Assembly (NCBI GenBank): GCA_946894095.1 | Contig: OX335665.1 | Span: 4,474,001 to 4,538,000, forward strand | Reading direction: 5' to 3' | Origin: Incurvaria masculella | Taxonomy: Eukaryota; Arthropoda; Insecta; Lepidoptera; Incurvariidae | Length of the DNA: 64,000 nucleotides | Shown: in pieces, positions 53,746-64,000 of the stretch | Layout: every line of letters begins with the position of its first letter | How positions within the stretch are numbered: position 1 is the stretch's first letter | Translations under genes and position numbers: made by a program | The notes under the pieces: generated by a model | What the model saw: the letters and a program-made list of their open reading frames with translations, nothing else | Database searches by the model: none | Told to the model about the DNA's origin: nothing

Positions 53746-54476
53746 CGACTATTTATCTCAGCCCTAGTTTCAGTTACGACTATTTATCTCAGCCCTAGTG
53801 TCTGTTACGACAATTTATCTCAGCCTCAGTTTCTGTTACGACTATATATCTCAGCCCTAGTGTCTGTTACGACAATTTATCTCAGCCTCAGTTTCTGTTA
53901 CGACTATGTATCTCAGCCCTAGTTTCAGTTACGACTATTTATCTCAGCCCTAGTGTCTGTTACGACAATTTATCTCAGCCTCAGTTTCTGTTACGACTAT
54001 GTATCTCAGCCCTAGTTTCAGTTACGACTATTTATCTCAGCCCTACTGTCTGTTACGACAATTTAGCTCAGCCTAGTTTCTGTTACGACTATGTATCTCA
54101 GCCCTAGTTTCAGTTACGACTATTTATCTCAGCCCTAGTGTCTGTTACGACAATTTATCTCAGCCTCAGTTTCTGTTACGACTATGTATCTCAGCCCTAG
54201 TTTCAGTTACGACTATTTATCTCAGCCCTACTGTCTGTTACGACAATTTAGCTCAGCCTAGTTTCTGTTACGACTATGTATCTGAGTCCTAGTTTCTGTT
54301 ACGACTATTGATCTCAGCCCTAGTTTCTGTTACGACTATATATCTCAGCCCTAGTGTCTGTTACGACAATTTATCTCAGCCTTGTTTCAGTTACGACTAT
54401 TTATCTCAGCCCTTGTTTCCGTTACGACAATTCATCTCAGCCCTAGTTTCTGTTACGACTATTCATCTCAGCCCAA
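53706..54476. repeat. 31-bp satellite, about 25 units, higher-order pattern
   Basis: The unit is TCTGTTACGACTATTTATCT followed by CAGCCCTAGTT. Variants (TATG/ATTT/CAAT centres; CCTAG/CTCAG/CCTACT ends) recur every third unit (about 93 bp) and partly every sixth. The first unit is the right terminal repeat of the MITE at 53578-53741. Confidence 0.9.
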
Positions 54477-54640
54477 GTCGCCTGCCCGCGGGACGGGCCG
54501 GGTGGGCGGACCACACGGGGCGAGCGCGAAACGCGACACCGCGCCGCGCCACCGACCCGTGTGGGAGCGGCGCGGCGCATTCTCGCAACATTCGCGAAAT
54601 GCCCTCCGCGGGAGGCTACCATCACGCTATGCGCCTGGGT
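54477..54640. other. GC-rich island after the satellite
   Basis: About 70% G+C, open on both strands for about 60-80 codons; no recognisable product and no paired splice sites. Confidence 0.3.
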
Positions 54641-54714
54641 AATACCACAGAATATATATAGGATTACATCCAGTAGCTCAACTCAATACAAAGTCACGAT
54701 TTCGTGTTTTAATT

Positions 54715-55245
54715 TTCATGTAACCTGACATGGATGGCTAAATGTTTATTGTTTATTGTTTATTCATCATCCATAGATAGTACACGGCACTCGGATTTGT
54801 AATATTTTATCAATAGCCAGTTCGGCAATCCCGGCGAAGAAGAACTGGCAAGAAACTCGGCTGGTTTTTTTTTCAACGTCCACTTAGTCTAAGTTTACAA
54901 AGTACACAATTACCGTTATGATATTTGCCCAATAAACCACATTTCCGAAGGAATTAGGTGCCATGCCAGGACCATCCCTTTATAAGCACGGCTAAATTGA
55001 ACTGCATGGAAAGCAAGGACCATTTTTCATTGCCGCTTCGACCATCCAATGCGGTGGTACTAACCGGGGCGGGTTTGAACCCTAGTAGGGGAAGGGAAAC
55101 AACAGTTTTACATGGATTCCGAACCATGGAGTATCTCGCATTCGTGTCTAAGTGCACTTATACAACTTATAAAGAGCAAGAACGTGGTGCATGCGAGGAT
55201 TTGATTATGGTATGCTAGCCAAGTCCCCGCGCCACTAGGCTACGA
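54715..55245 (-). repeat. tRNA-derived SINE with a nested LINE-like 3' end
   Basis: SINE tail at 54715-54740, an inverted TGTTTATTCATCATCCATAG element at 54741-54905, then the SINE body to 55245. Confidence 0.75.
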
Positions 55246-55419
55246 GCCGCTCAATTTTTCGTTTATGAATTGTTATGTTGTATTTTTTTTTTCGTTTGAA
55301 AAGAAATCCATTTTTGTCTATTTTAAAAAATAGTTGCTGATTGCAGACGGATTAGAAACTAAACTATACATATTTTTTTTTGGATTTATCAAGGTCTCTC
55401 GCTATCTTGATCTCCGGAA

Positions 55420-55645
55420 CGGCGTCACACGGCAAGCATGGGCGCGGAGGCTCGCTGTGAAAATAAATAAACAAATTGGAAACGCGCAAGAAAGTCGACA
55501 AAAAGCGAGTCCCGCGCAGGTGGGCGCGGGCGCGGTGCGGGCGAAGCGCGCATCTGGGACCGCGCCGCCGCGCCGGGACCGGGCAGGTGGCGCGCTGCCA
55601 TCGGTGACGGATGCGAGATGCTCCACGGTTTGCAATCCACGCACA
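55420..55645. other. GC-rich island, possible 5' exon or promoter
   Basis: The plus strand has CCGCGCAG|GTGGGC and CGGGCAG|GTGGCG donor-like sites; the minus strand is open. No product recognised. Bounded on the right by a SINE fragment (55650-55743). Confidence 0.25.
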
Positions 55646-55743
55646 ACTGTAGGTCCCCTTCCCCTGCTAGGTGGTAGGGCGTAAGCCTGCCCGGGTCGGT
55701 ACCATCGCATCGGATGAAAAGATGGTCGAAGCGGCAATGAAAA

Positions 55744-56343
55744 AGCGGCCAAGTGCGAGTCGGACTCGCACACGAAAAGTTCCGTACCATAGTGCAAGAT
55801 TTAGCACAAAATATCAGGTTGTTTGTATGGCCCCATTAATTTTTTATACATTTTTAGGGTTCCGTACCCAAAGGGTGAAAACGGAACCCTATTACTAAGC
55901 CTCCGCTGTCCGTCCGTCCGTCCGTCTGTCCGTCTGTCACAGGGCTGTATCTCAGTAACCGTAACAGGTAGACAGCTGAAATTTTCACCGAGTGTGTATT
56001 TATTTTGCCGCTACAACAACAAATAGGTAAGATTAAAAAATAATTAAAATTAAAGGGGGCTCCCATACAAAAAACGTATTTTTTTTGTTTTTTTACGATG
56101 GTACGGAACCCTTCGTGTGCGAGTCCGACTCGCACTTGGCCGGTTTTTATTTTACCTATTTGTTGTTAAAGCGAAAAAAGTAATACACATTTTGTGAAAA
56201 TTTCAGCTGCCTAACTATTGCGGTTCATGAGATACAGCCCTGTGACAGACGGACGGACGGACGGACGGACAAACGGACAGACGGACGAACAGCGGAGGCT
56301 TAGTAATAGGGTTGGCACCCTTTGGGTACGGAACCCTTAAAAA
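55744..56343. repeat. cluster of three GTGCGAGTCGGACTCGCAC repeats
   Basis: Copy at 55744-55850 (plus, 3'-truncated), 55853-56147 (minus, complete), 56148-56343 (plus, 5'-truncated). The first two are head to head; the third looks like the continuation of the first, split by the second. Confidence 0.85.
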
Positions 56344-56763
56344 TGTTAGGTTCAGCCCGAGATCACTCCGAAACGACATTGACCCGAGCGCAGCCGGGTG
56401 CCTCAGCTAGTATGCATTATAATTTATCATCCGGAAACGACCGTGCAATGCGTAATCTTTAATCACCTAGCCATGAAGATAATGACTGGATGTGGCCATA
56501 ATTTACATGACATTTAAACGGCGTAGTGCACTGTCAATGAGCGAAATGAATCTCATACGCACGAGACTATTGGCCCGTGATCCGCCAAGAATTTTATTGG
56601 GTCCATGAGGCCACGGACCATAAAATTATATGCTCATTTTATGCACACATTCCCTTCCGTCTGCAGTGCTCAGGGCCAAACAATGTTCACTTAAGGCCCT
56701 TGTCATCCCACGCGCGGAATCTCCATACTTTTGTTCGTATATTTTGCATTACCAAATCCGGAA

Positions 56764-56989
56764 AAAAACCGGCAAAGTGTGAGTCGGACTCGCACGCGAA
56801 GGGTTCCGTACCATCATAACATATTTTACAAAAAATAACACGATTTTGTATTTTTTTTGTTAAAATTTCAGCTGCCTACCTATTACCGTTCATGAGATAC
56901 AGCCCTGTGACAAACGGACGGACGGACGGACAGCGAAGGCTTATTAATAGGGTTCCGTTGGCACCCTTTGGGTACGGAACACTAAAAAC
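56764..56989 (+). repeat. GTGCGAGTCGGACTCGCAC repeat, last copy
   Basis: Head GTGTGAGTCGGACTCGCAC, body shortened, tail ACGGAACACTAAAAACG. Confidence 0.85.
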
Positions 56990-57524
56990 GATGCACTTGT
57001 TTAATAAGGAAAAGTGCTGAATTTATTTTGTCGTGTAATTAATAAGCATCAATATGTCCAGACAATTAGTATATTCATCAGCAGGTACATACCGACATCT
57101 ATTTGCTATCTGGTTCACGCAACCACTTGGCGCAGGCAGAGCGACATATAAGCATCAGAGGGTTGGTCTCTAGCCTGTGAACCCAGATTCAACCATTTAC
57201 CTTATCGTGACATGTTCCGGGAGGTCACGACATTTTTCGTGACCTCCCGGAACAAGAGTGCGTATGCAAAGTTGACCGGATTAGAGGCGTAGACAGAACA
57301 CGGCACAATGTCGACTAGTGGGCGAGACAATGCGAGCCGACGCGTCGGGCTATGCGCGGGCGCAGCATCGCCCGGTGGCAGACACCATCAACACGAGTTA
57401 CGTAGGTCGCTTGAATGCGTTATCGTTGCGATCAACGCGTAACACGGTTCGAAGTGATCGTCCTATTTTTATGTAAATCGCGGCATATGGCGTACGCCAG
57501 GACCTCTTAAGGGGCCCGACGAAA

Positions 57525-58045
57525 CGCGTTCGCAAACGAATTATCTCACCTACCATACGAGTACAATACACGGTGCACAAGGTTCGTTTCCGTGCCAGCC
57601 ACAAATCGGTCCGTGCAGCAACGGGGTGGCTCGCGGTCGCACAACGCAAAGTGGGCCACCCTATACACGAGCCGCCTTGCTACTATATTGGGAATCAAGT
57701 GTTATTCCCGAGATAATTTCATACTTTCTGACGACTTTGTAACAATTTTTGATAGAGAGCTATGGGGTCCAGATCGAACTGACTAATGAGAAAAGGATAG
57801 GGCTTCACGCTATAGATAAGGCACCTGAAGAGACATCCAACGAACGCGTTCGCAAACGAATTATCTCGCCGACTGTACGATCACAATACACAATGTGCAA
57901 GGTTCGATTCCGCGCCAGCCGCGAATCGGTCCGTGTAGCCGCGGGGTGGCTCGCGGTCGGACAACGGAAAGTGGGCCACTCTATACACGGGCCGCCTTGC
58001 TAGTATGTATTGGGAATCGAGTATTATTTCATACTTTGTAAAGAC
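57525..58045 (+). repeat. direct duplication of about 200 bp, 313 bp apart
   Basis: Units at 57525-57735 and 57838-58045 share GAACGCGTTCGCAAACGAAT, AATCGGTCCGTG, GGGGTGGCTCGCGGTCG and GCCGCCTTGCTA. Each has a B-box-like GGTTCGTTTCC/GGTTCGATTCC. Confidence 0.8.
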
Positions 58046-58338
58046 TTTGTGAGTAACAATTTGTTTCGGAACGAGGGCGCTTTAAATTTGTTGCCGTGCT
58101 CCAAGTACGGCGGCGGTGGAAAGACGTTTACAGACAAGTTTTTTTAAACGTCTCCGTTTCCGCTTGGGCAAAAATGCTTTCGTATGTCTGTCCGGTTGTC
58201 CGGCTGTTATCTACGGATCGCATTCCTCAATCCATTCTGGTAAAATTTTGGTGAGCAGGTTCGATAATTGTATGATTTTTTTTGGCGATAAATTTTTTTG
58301 GAAACTATTCAAAATGGCAGAGCATTTTTTTTAAATGT

Positions 58339-58872
58339 CTTTTAAACGGGCACCGTACAAAATAGCGCTCTGGGACCTTCTCTGTTTCAAAGAAAAGGAC
58401 AGGCTCCGTGATGAGGAGTGCATCCTCCTCATCACGGAGCCTGTCCTGAACATGTCTACAAAGCAATCAATGCGCTTAGTGTTTGATTTAGTAAGATTTA
58501 AGAAACAAAAATATTACAAAACGTTTTATAGCTAAAAGTAAATCACGACCGTTGTAGCCAAAAATTAAACCAAAAACCAAATTGATTATAAGTCTTCATG
58601 AAACAAGCTAGGTCTGATGAATGATCTTTTTAAGATGTTTTTCCTTCATCGTTGAGTAATCCACCTCCAAAATTATTGTATAAGACGCCCGAAAAAATCG
58701 AACTTTCGGGCCTTATAACTTACAAACCAAACACTATTTTACAATGGTCTTTGGATATCTAGTTCGTTCAAATAAAACTGTTTTAAGTATAATTTTGGAT
58801 CTTTGACGAGAAATATGCGCATGATCTTTTTCCAGGTTTGTATGGGGAGTTGAGCAGGAAGGCCCACCTCAA
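58339..58872. mobile_element. TTAA element, copy i, with an inverted 17-bp duplication
   Basis: Diverged copy. At 58401-58446 AGGCTCCGTGATGAGGA is followed by its inverted copy TCCTCATCACGGAGCCT. Right end CCCACCTCAAGG has lost TTAA. Confidence 0.75.
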
Positions 58873-59399
58873 GGGGAAATGGGTTAGTGGGGGAATGAGA
58901 CCGCTTCAGCAGCGTCTCCCCTCTAACGCATACACTAGTGGTGAAAGGAGAGACGTGCGTAGCATTATTTATGCTTGGATAGGGGCAGGGTAGAGGTAGA
59001 AGCAGTGGGTTTCTCGTAGTTCTGCTTGTGCTTGTTTTCTTATTTGAGACTATCTTAGATACCCGACTCCGCTCGGCACCGGCAATTATGCGGTACAGCA
59101 AAATTATGTGTAAAAAAACGAACTTGAAGCACGTCGGATCGTTCTTCGGTTATCTGGAACTCACGTGACCGCCTCGTGTGCGAAAAAATAATAATAAAAA
59201 ATCCAACATCGATTATTATTCTCGCAAATAACACAAAACAGAACAAAACGGTTTTCACAATGGCTCAGAAACACTCCAATCACACCTACGTACCTAGTGC
59301 GACCCACATACAATGCCTGAATGCGACCTTGGCAACAGAATACAACCGCTTCTATTTATTTATCTATTTACCTTAAGACTGTCGTGAATGCAGCGGCGC

Positions 59400-59595
59400 C
59401 CTGATATTTGAAAATTAGGAGGAATGATTTCTTTGTCCATCGGCCAAGGCATAATTTTGCACGTCGACTGTGAATTAAGGTTGTCGTGAAGTCACAGGAA
59501 ATTTCAGAATTTGATTTGTCCATTGGCCAAGGGCACACTTTTGCATGGCGACTGCCATTGAAATAGGGAAATCGTCTTCCCTATTTCAATGGCTC
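59400..59595. repeat. local duplication and short hairpin
   Basis: TTTGTCCATCGGCCAAGG and TTGTCCATTGGCCAAGGG blocks about 80 bp apart, then GCCATTGAAATAGGGAA with its inverted copy at 59550-59592. Confidence 0.7.
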
Positions 59596-60119
59596 AGCCA
59601 TTCAGTCTAACCTAACATAACGTTTCCCTACCCCTAAACGTTGTCAGATTTTAATCATCATTTTTTTATCACTTGAGTAAGCTTCATTCTATGTCCGTAT
59701 GTTCTAATTTTTTTAAATATCTGTAGTTTTCAGTACAAAAATTCAAAAATGAACGTAAAAAAGACAACTTTTTCCATTGTTTATTAGCCAAAATTTTCCA
59801 ATCTAAAAGGTACAACTAAATAAAAACCTACAGACTTAGATCTCGACGATATATTTCAGAATCCAAAATTTCAAAAACCTAGCAAAACATTAAGAGCATG
59901 TAAACAGTTATCTCCCCGTAGTTTGGGGAATTGATAGGGTAACGACTCTCTTAAAAGATCTATCAATATTTGAGGTTAAATTGAACCAGTCTCATTTTTC
60001 TGCTTATTTTCTAAAAATTGCAGCGAGCAATGTTTTTTTTTGAAACTCTATCAATACCACACCCAATGTCAGGATATCAGCCCAACGCACCACATTCCCG
60101 AAAATTTACAATGTGATGG

Positions 60120-60310
60120 TTACCAAACCTTACCACCTAGTAAGTAAGAGGGGGGCGTGGATCCGAACCAAGAACGACTTCTTACCCCTGTTTTTACCAC
60201 CTCCAGTTGCCTGAAATCCGATAGTTAACTTTCGGCTACATTGCATATTTGTATGATGTACCCGTAAGATAACTTTGGGATTTTTGTAGCTGGAGGTGGT
60301 GGAACCGGCC
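60120..60310. mobile_element. small MITE-like inverted repeat
   Basis: ACCACCTCCAGTTGC near 60198 and GTAGCTGGAGGTGGTGG near 60286, with CGGCTACA.. and CTTTGGGATTTTTGTAGC between. Preceded by a SINE fragment. Confidence 0.5.
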
Positions 60311-60599
60311 GTTAGTCAGCTATTCCGACATGTACGGGAACAAATACGGTTGGACCAATTGTAACTCTTTTTAAACGGAATGTTTAAGTAACTTGGTTAC
60401 CAATATATTGAATTAAAGTTTAGCAGTTTGGTTGTTTAGAATTTTACTGTTGTTCGATACATTATTTACATTTACGGATTTACGGAATGAGCGCACGTAG
60501 AGCTATAAAAGTAAGCTGATTTTTTTTCTATACGTAAATAGGTATAAATAATAATTTCAGTAGTATTTAGTAACTTTTTAAATAATGCCGCTTTCCATT

Positions 60600-60730
60600 T
60601 AACTTTCAAGTTCGAAAGTAGATGTCGCTCTAAAAAACGACCACCAACAGCTCGGTCCGATTCAAGTTTGTCCAAGGGTCGCAGGTTCGAATCCCGCTTC
60701 CGATAAAACCGTAAGACCGTTTTTTCGGCA
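60600..60730 (+). repeat. tRNA-like sequence with B box
   Basis: GTCGCAGGTTCGAATCCCGC is an excellent pol III B box with a possible A box (CAGCTCGGTCC) upstream, but no acceptor stem pairs, so a tRNA-derived repeat is preferred over a tRNA gene. Confidence 0.45.
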
Positions 60731-61049
60731 TTTTTTTTCAAATCTCATTACCTACTTACAGCACTATTTAATCTCCCTGCATGAACCCATCTACCATTGT
60801 GGTACAGAAATAAACATAGATTAAGCTGCATTTCTAAACGATTTTTTTAATTTACTTTTTAACTGAAAACACATGTATCGAATACTACTAGATATTTCAT
60901 TGCAAGTTCGGTTCGTGATCCGTGATTTTTTAAATAGCAAAACATTTTTTGCCGTTTTAAAACGTTTCTGTCGGACGATTTCATTGAAACTTATGAACCT
61001 ACGGAATAGGTTTTTTTGTAAAAGTTGGCGGTCAATTATAATAAAAAAC

Positions 61050-61520
61050 CTTTGCGTATTAATATTCCGTCAAAAGCAATACAGTCCATTTCCTCGCCCC
61101 ACAGCGACGACATAAACGAAGAATCCGTCGTTCCACTTGCCATTAAACTCTCGAAAATTGAATCCTTCCGCGTTCACTGCACTACAAAGCACTCGCACAG
61201 CACACAGCACAATATCTTCCACAATCTCGTCGGAATAACACCATCCGATTCGAGCTGGGCTCGCACGGAAATGTTGATACCGAGCCGCCGAAAGCGCAGC
61301 GCTTGTAAACTTTTATGTAACTTTCGAGCGGGGACGGAACGGCGCGGAGGTCGCGCGCACCCTCGCCGCGTTCGAGCAGACTGACTGCCGGGCGGCGGTG
61401 TTGCCAGCGCGGTCGCCCGCGATGCCGTCACGAATATTATCGCACGAATGGGAAATCGGAGGCGAAGATTAGCGTGGGTCCGCGCGAGCGACTTTGCCTT
61501 ATGCACGTCAAAACTCGGGC
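61050..61520 (-). promoter_or_regulatory. candidate promoter / 5' UTR of da (GC-rich, Inr-like)
   Basis: A GC-rich, CpG-rich island in AT-rich DNA. On the minus strand GGCAGTCAGTCTGC at about 61378-61391 contains the arthropod initiator TCAGT. Downstream on the same strand is a 35-codon frame starting at 61143 (M-A-S-G-T-T-D-S-S-F, then W-G-E-E-M-D-C-I) that stops near 61038. It could be a short N-terminal coding exon, a uORF or chance; the possible donor AAAG|GTTTTT is weak. Nothing else in the 24 kb upstream of exon 1 looks as much like a promoter, but the link to da is inference. Confidence 0.3.
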
Positions 61521-61978
61521 TGAGATAAATAGTCGTAACAGAAACTAAGCCCGGATTGCATGAAGAGACGGCTGAGTTAATCAATGTTCGAACACGTCAC
61601 TTTTAGTGAACCGAATTGACGAAGACTAACGAATAGTGTAGTAACTTTGTGAAGTCACTTTGCATTGCTTTGACATTTCGTCCATACAAATTGTGTTAAA
61701 ATGACGTAACAAAGTACTACTTTTCGTTAGTCTAAGTTTAGGTTGCGACTATTTATCTCAGCCTCTGCTGCAATGTTGTCAAAACTCTGTCGTATTCAGA
61801 ATGAACTGAAAACATTTAGCCCCGGTTGCACGAAGAAACGGCTGAGTTAATCAATGTTCAAACACGTCACTTTTAGTGATCCGCATAGAGTTCCTTCCAT
61901 ACTGTCCCAACAAAGTGATGTGTTTGATCATACTTTGACGTTGATTTTGATAGATTTTATAGTGCACTCGGCCCTTAG
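61513..61978. mobile_element. nested MITEs
   Basis: A TAGTCGTAACAGAAA MITE (61513-61765), split by a fragment of the 158-bp MITE (61552-61612), is followed by a full 158-bp MITE (61819-61978). Confidence 0.7.
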
Positions 61979-63890
61979 TACGCGGACAAGCACCGGACAA
62001 ACCATACAAAATGTTATTTAGTCCATACTACTCTGTTTTGATTTCATTCTTGCAATTTTTACTGCTAGTTTATACAAATACCACGATGCAGTATGAATAA
62101 GTTTTGAAAAATAGAAAAGTTTCCGTTTGTCCTAAGCACAGGTCCTATAAATACTATTAGGCTGGAGTCTCTGGACAGAGGACATCTCTGGTTAGTATTA
62201 TAGTTTTCTTTCTTCTTGAGGCAAAAATGAGGACGAATTTATTTTAATTTTAAAATTATCACAAACCAGGTATGGTGCATTACACCCTTGGTGTAATTTA
62301 GCATCACAAAGTTTGTCGAGAAATATTTATAGGTTATGTTATTGTATTGTTATCTTTCCAAAAGCAGTTCGATTTGCATCATTTTGGTACGCATGTATCA
62401 TTTCATTAGGGAATCGCAATAATTGAGTTCTCCGAGTCTACTTTAACAGTCCGGCGGTTGTATGTATGTATATATTTACTTACTTATATTTGATTTGATA
62501 TTACCTTGTATCAACAATTACGATGGCTTTTTACACCTGAATAATTTAGATCATAATTCCTATTAACTTAGAATAAGATGTTATTATGGTAGTCAAGAGT
62601 TTGTTCTTCACCAATGTATATAATGTTCTTTTTGAGCAGTATGAAGTAATCAATCAATGACTGTAAACTAATTTGTAAGGATCAATCAAATAAAAATACA
62701 ATGACCAACCTGGCGAAGTTACGTGTCGGCTCTTCTTCGCCAGAAGTAATCGAACCGACAGGAAAAAAACATGACGAATCCGAATAATTAATATAAATCT
62801 AATGGAGGAAACAAAGAAACTGAAACTGTATAAATGTTTGTCCGACGATAGCTCGAGTATCGTTGATCATATCGTCGTGAAGTAAATTACAAAAATTAAA
62901 TTTAAAAAAAAAGATCTGGGGTTGTAAGAGGGGCTGGAAAAACTAGATGGCGCTGCCCTTAATTATATGTACATCGCGCTATCGTCTTGCGAAACTTGTA
63001 TTAATATTTTAATGATTTCGATCGTAAACAACTTACAAAAGTCGAAAACTAGAGGGGCTGCATCAGACTTAAATCTTTGGAAATTTTATTTTAGGCTATA
63101 AAGACCATAACTGATACCCAAGTAATGTTAAAACATTGAAGTTGTAATTTTAAGGCGGCAAATGTATTCATAAAATATCCATTGGTTTAAAAGTACTATA
63201 ACTTTTTTTTAAAGTTGTTAGTAATTTCTGTTGTAATCACTGTACTGCGAGGATTTTATGGTATGAATTAAAATCAATACGTTGTTTGATATACAAAATA
63301 AAAAGTATCCCGGGGCCATTTATAGCTTCTGAAAATAGATATTTCGTGTCAGATCGGTTTCACGTCGTCAATTTTGTTTTAATATATAAACCACCTTTTT
63401 TTTAGGTTCGCAAATTTCGCATTATGATAATCGATCCTTCGGGGAATATGAAAGTTACACAATGGTTTCAAACTTAAGTTACCTAATGCAATTCAAATGC
63501 ATAAAGTATGCAGGAAATATTAAAAAAAAAAAACACTGTGATTGATCGATCCTTAAGGGAGCATTAAAGTCACACAATCGTTTCGAACGATAGTGAATTC
63601 AAATCAAATGCATGAAGTAATGTAAGCGGAGGTTCTGGAGGCAAAATAAGCAGCTTACCATTTTATTTTTCTGAAATATAAAAAATCGCAATTATCATAC
63701 ATTATTGTCACATTCATTCGATGAAATGTATGGAAACTGCGATATTTTGCAACTTGAGGACTAAATTAAATGGTAATGTTCTAATTTATCGTCCAGAATC
63801 AAGTCCTGCAGAGTTCTGTGCATTAAAAAGACCACATCCATGTAACTCCACTCCACAAAAATAGTCGAAAACCAAAATTATCATTGTTAC
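61979..63890. other. AT-rich sequence, nothing recognised
   Basis: No gene and no repeat family of this window apart from short fragments. Confidence 0.5.
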
Positions 63891-64000
63891 GGCATTCGTA
63901 CGCGTACTGGCATCCCCCGCTCCGTCATGGACGCGGCACTGTCCACTCACTTTCGATGCGCGCCGTTGCCACACTTCCCGCTCTACGCTCCGGGAGGGGC
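63890..64000 (-). other. GC-rich edge, possible untranslated first exon
   Basis: On the minus strand GGCGCGCATCGAAA|GTGAGT is a strong donor at 63948 in GC-rich DNA at the window edge. It could be a 5' UTR exon of da or of a neighbouring gene that runs off the window. Confidence 0.25.

Noticed and set aside
53706..54476. CRISPR-like regular 31-bp repeats
   Set aside because: Units are contiguous without spacers, the DNA is eukaryotic, and the unit is a MITE end.
55402..55797. 131-codon minus frame in the GC-rich island
   Set aside because: Composition-driven open frame that runs into a SINE fragment; no product recognised.
60640..60710. tRNA gene
   Set aside because: B box present but no acceptor or anticodon stem pairing could be drawn.

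Overview
This window is nuclear DNA of an insect, most probably a moth or butterfly. It is about 64 kb of AT-rich, repeat-laden sequence with small GC-rich exons. The lepidopteran call rests on short interstitial (TTAGG)n telomere-type repeats, on RTE, Penelope-like and CR1/L2-like retroelement debris, and on many copies of a repeat headed by the 19-bp palindrome GTGCGAGTCGGACTCGCAC, which I know as abundant in lepidopteran genomes.

One host gene is recognisable: the daughterless (da) orthologue, an E-protein (class I bHLH transcription factor), on the minus strand. Ten coding exons with compatible phases run from a probable start ATG at 39564 down to the first half of the bHLH domain at 6385: 39564-39226, 19837-19654, 18102-17966, 16781-16539, 15425-15285, 10884-10816, 9434-9299, 8640-8554, 7728-7602 and 6477-6385. 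Joined they give 495 complete codons (518 with the 69-nt exon). Joins that match fly Da include G-S-N-P-x-T-P-V-N-S-P-P-P, M-E-E-R-L-D-D-A-x-N-V-L-R-N-H, K-K-R-K-E across an exon junction, and R-E-K-E-R-R-Q-A-N-N. The exon carrying the rest of the basic region, the HLH and the C-terminus is not in the leftmost 6.4 kb and must lie beyond the left edge. The promoter and 5' UTR are not certain; a GC-rich stretch with an Inr-like motif near 61.4 kb is the best candidate.

Layout. 1-6384: intron full of RTE, Penelope-like and LINE fragments, two 550-bp TTAA elements and a 140-bp triplication. 6385-19837: nine exons, with introns holding palindromic MITEs, a 121-bp minisatellite that repeats a copy of a 5' splice site, and a 200-bp tandem array. 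19838-39225: a 19.4-kb intron of nested SINEs and MITEs. 39226-39564: probable first coding exon. 39565-64000: upstream or 5' UTR intron DNA with dense repeats, a 31-bp satellite grown out of a MITE end, a long hairpin around (TTAGG)10, and several GC-rich islands of unknown role.

The most interesting points are: (1) a second, diverged copy of the conserved E-protein helix exon (10816-10884), whose 0/0 phase makes it a cassette rather than a mutually exclusive exon; (2) the intronic minisatellite that multiplies a consensus donor next to exon 3; (3) the satellite with higher-order structure that derives from a transposon inverted repeat.
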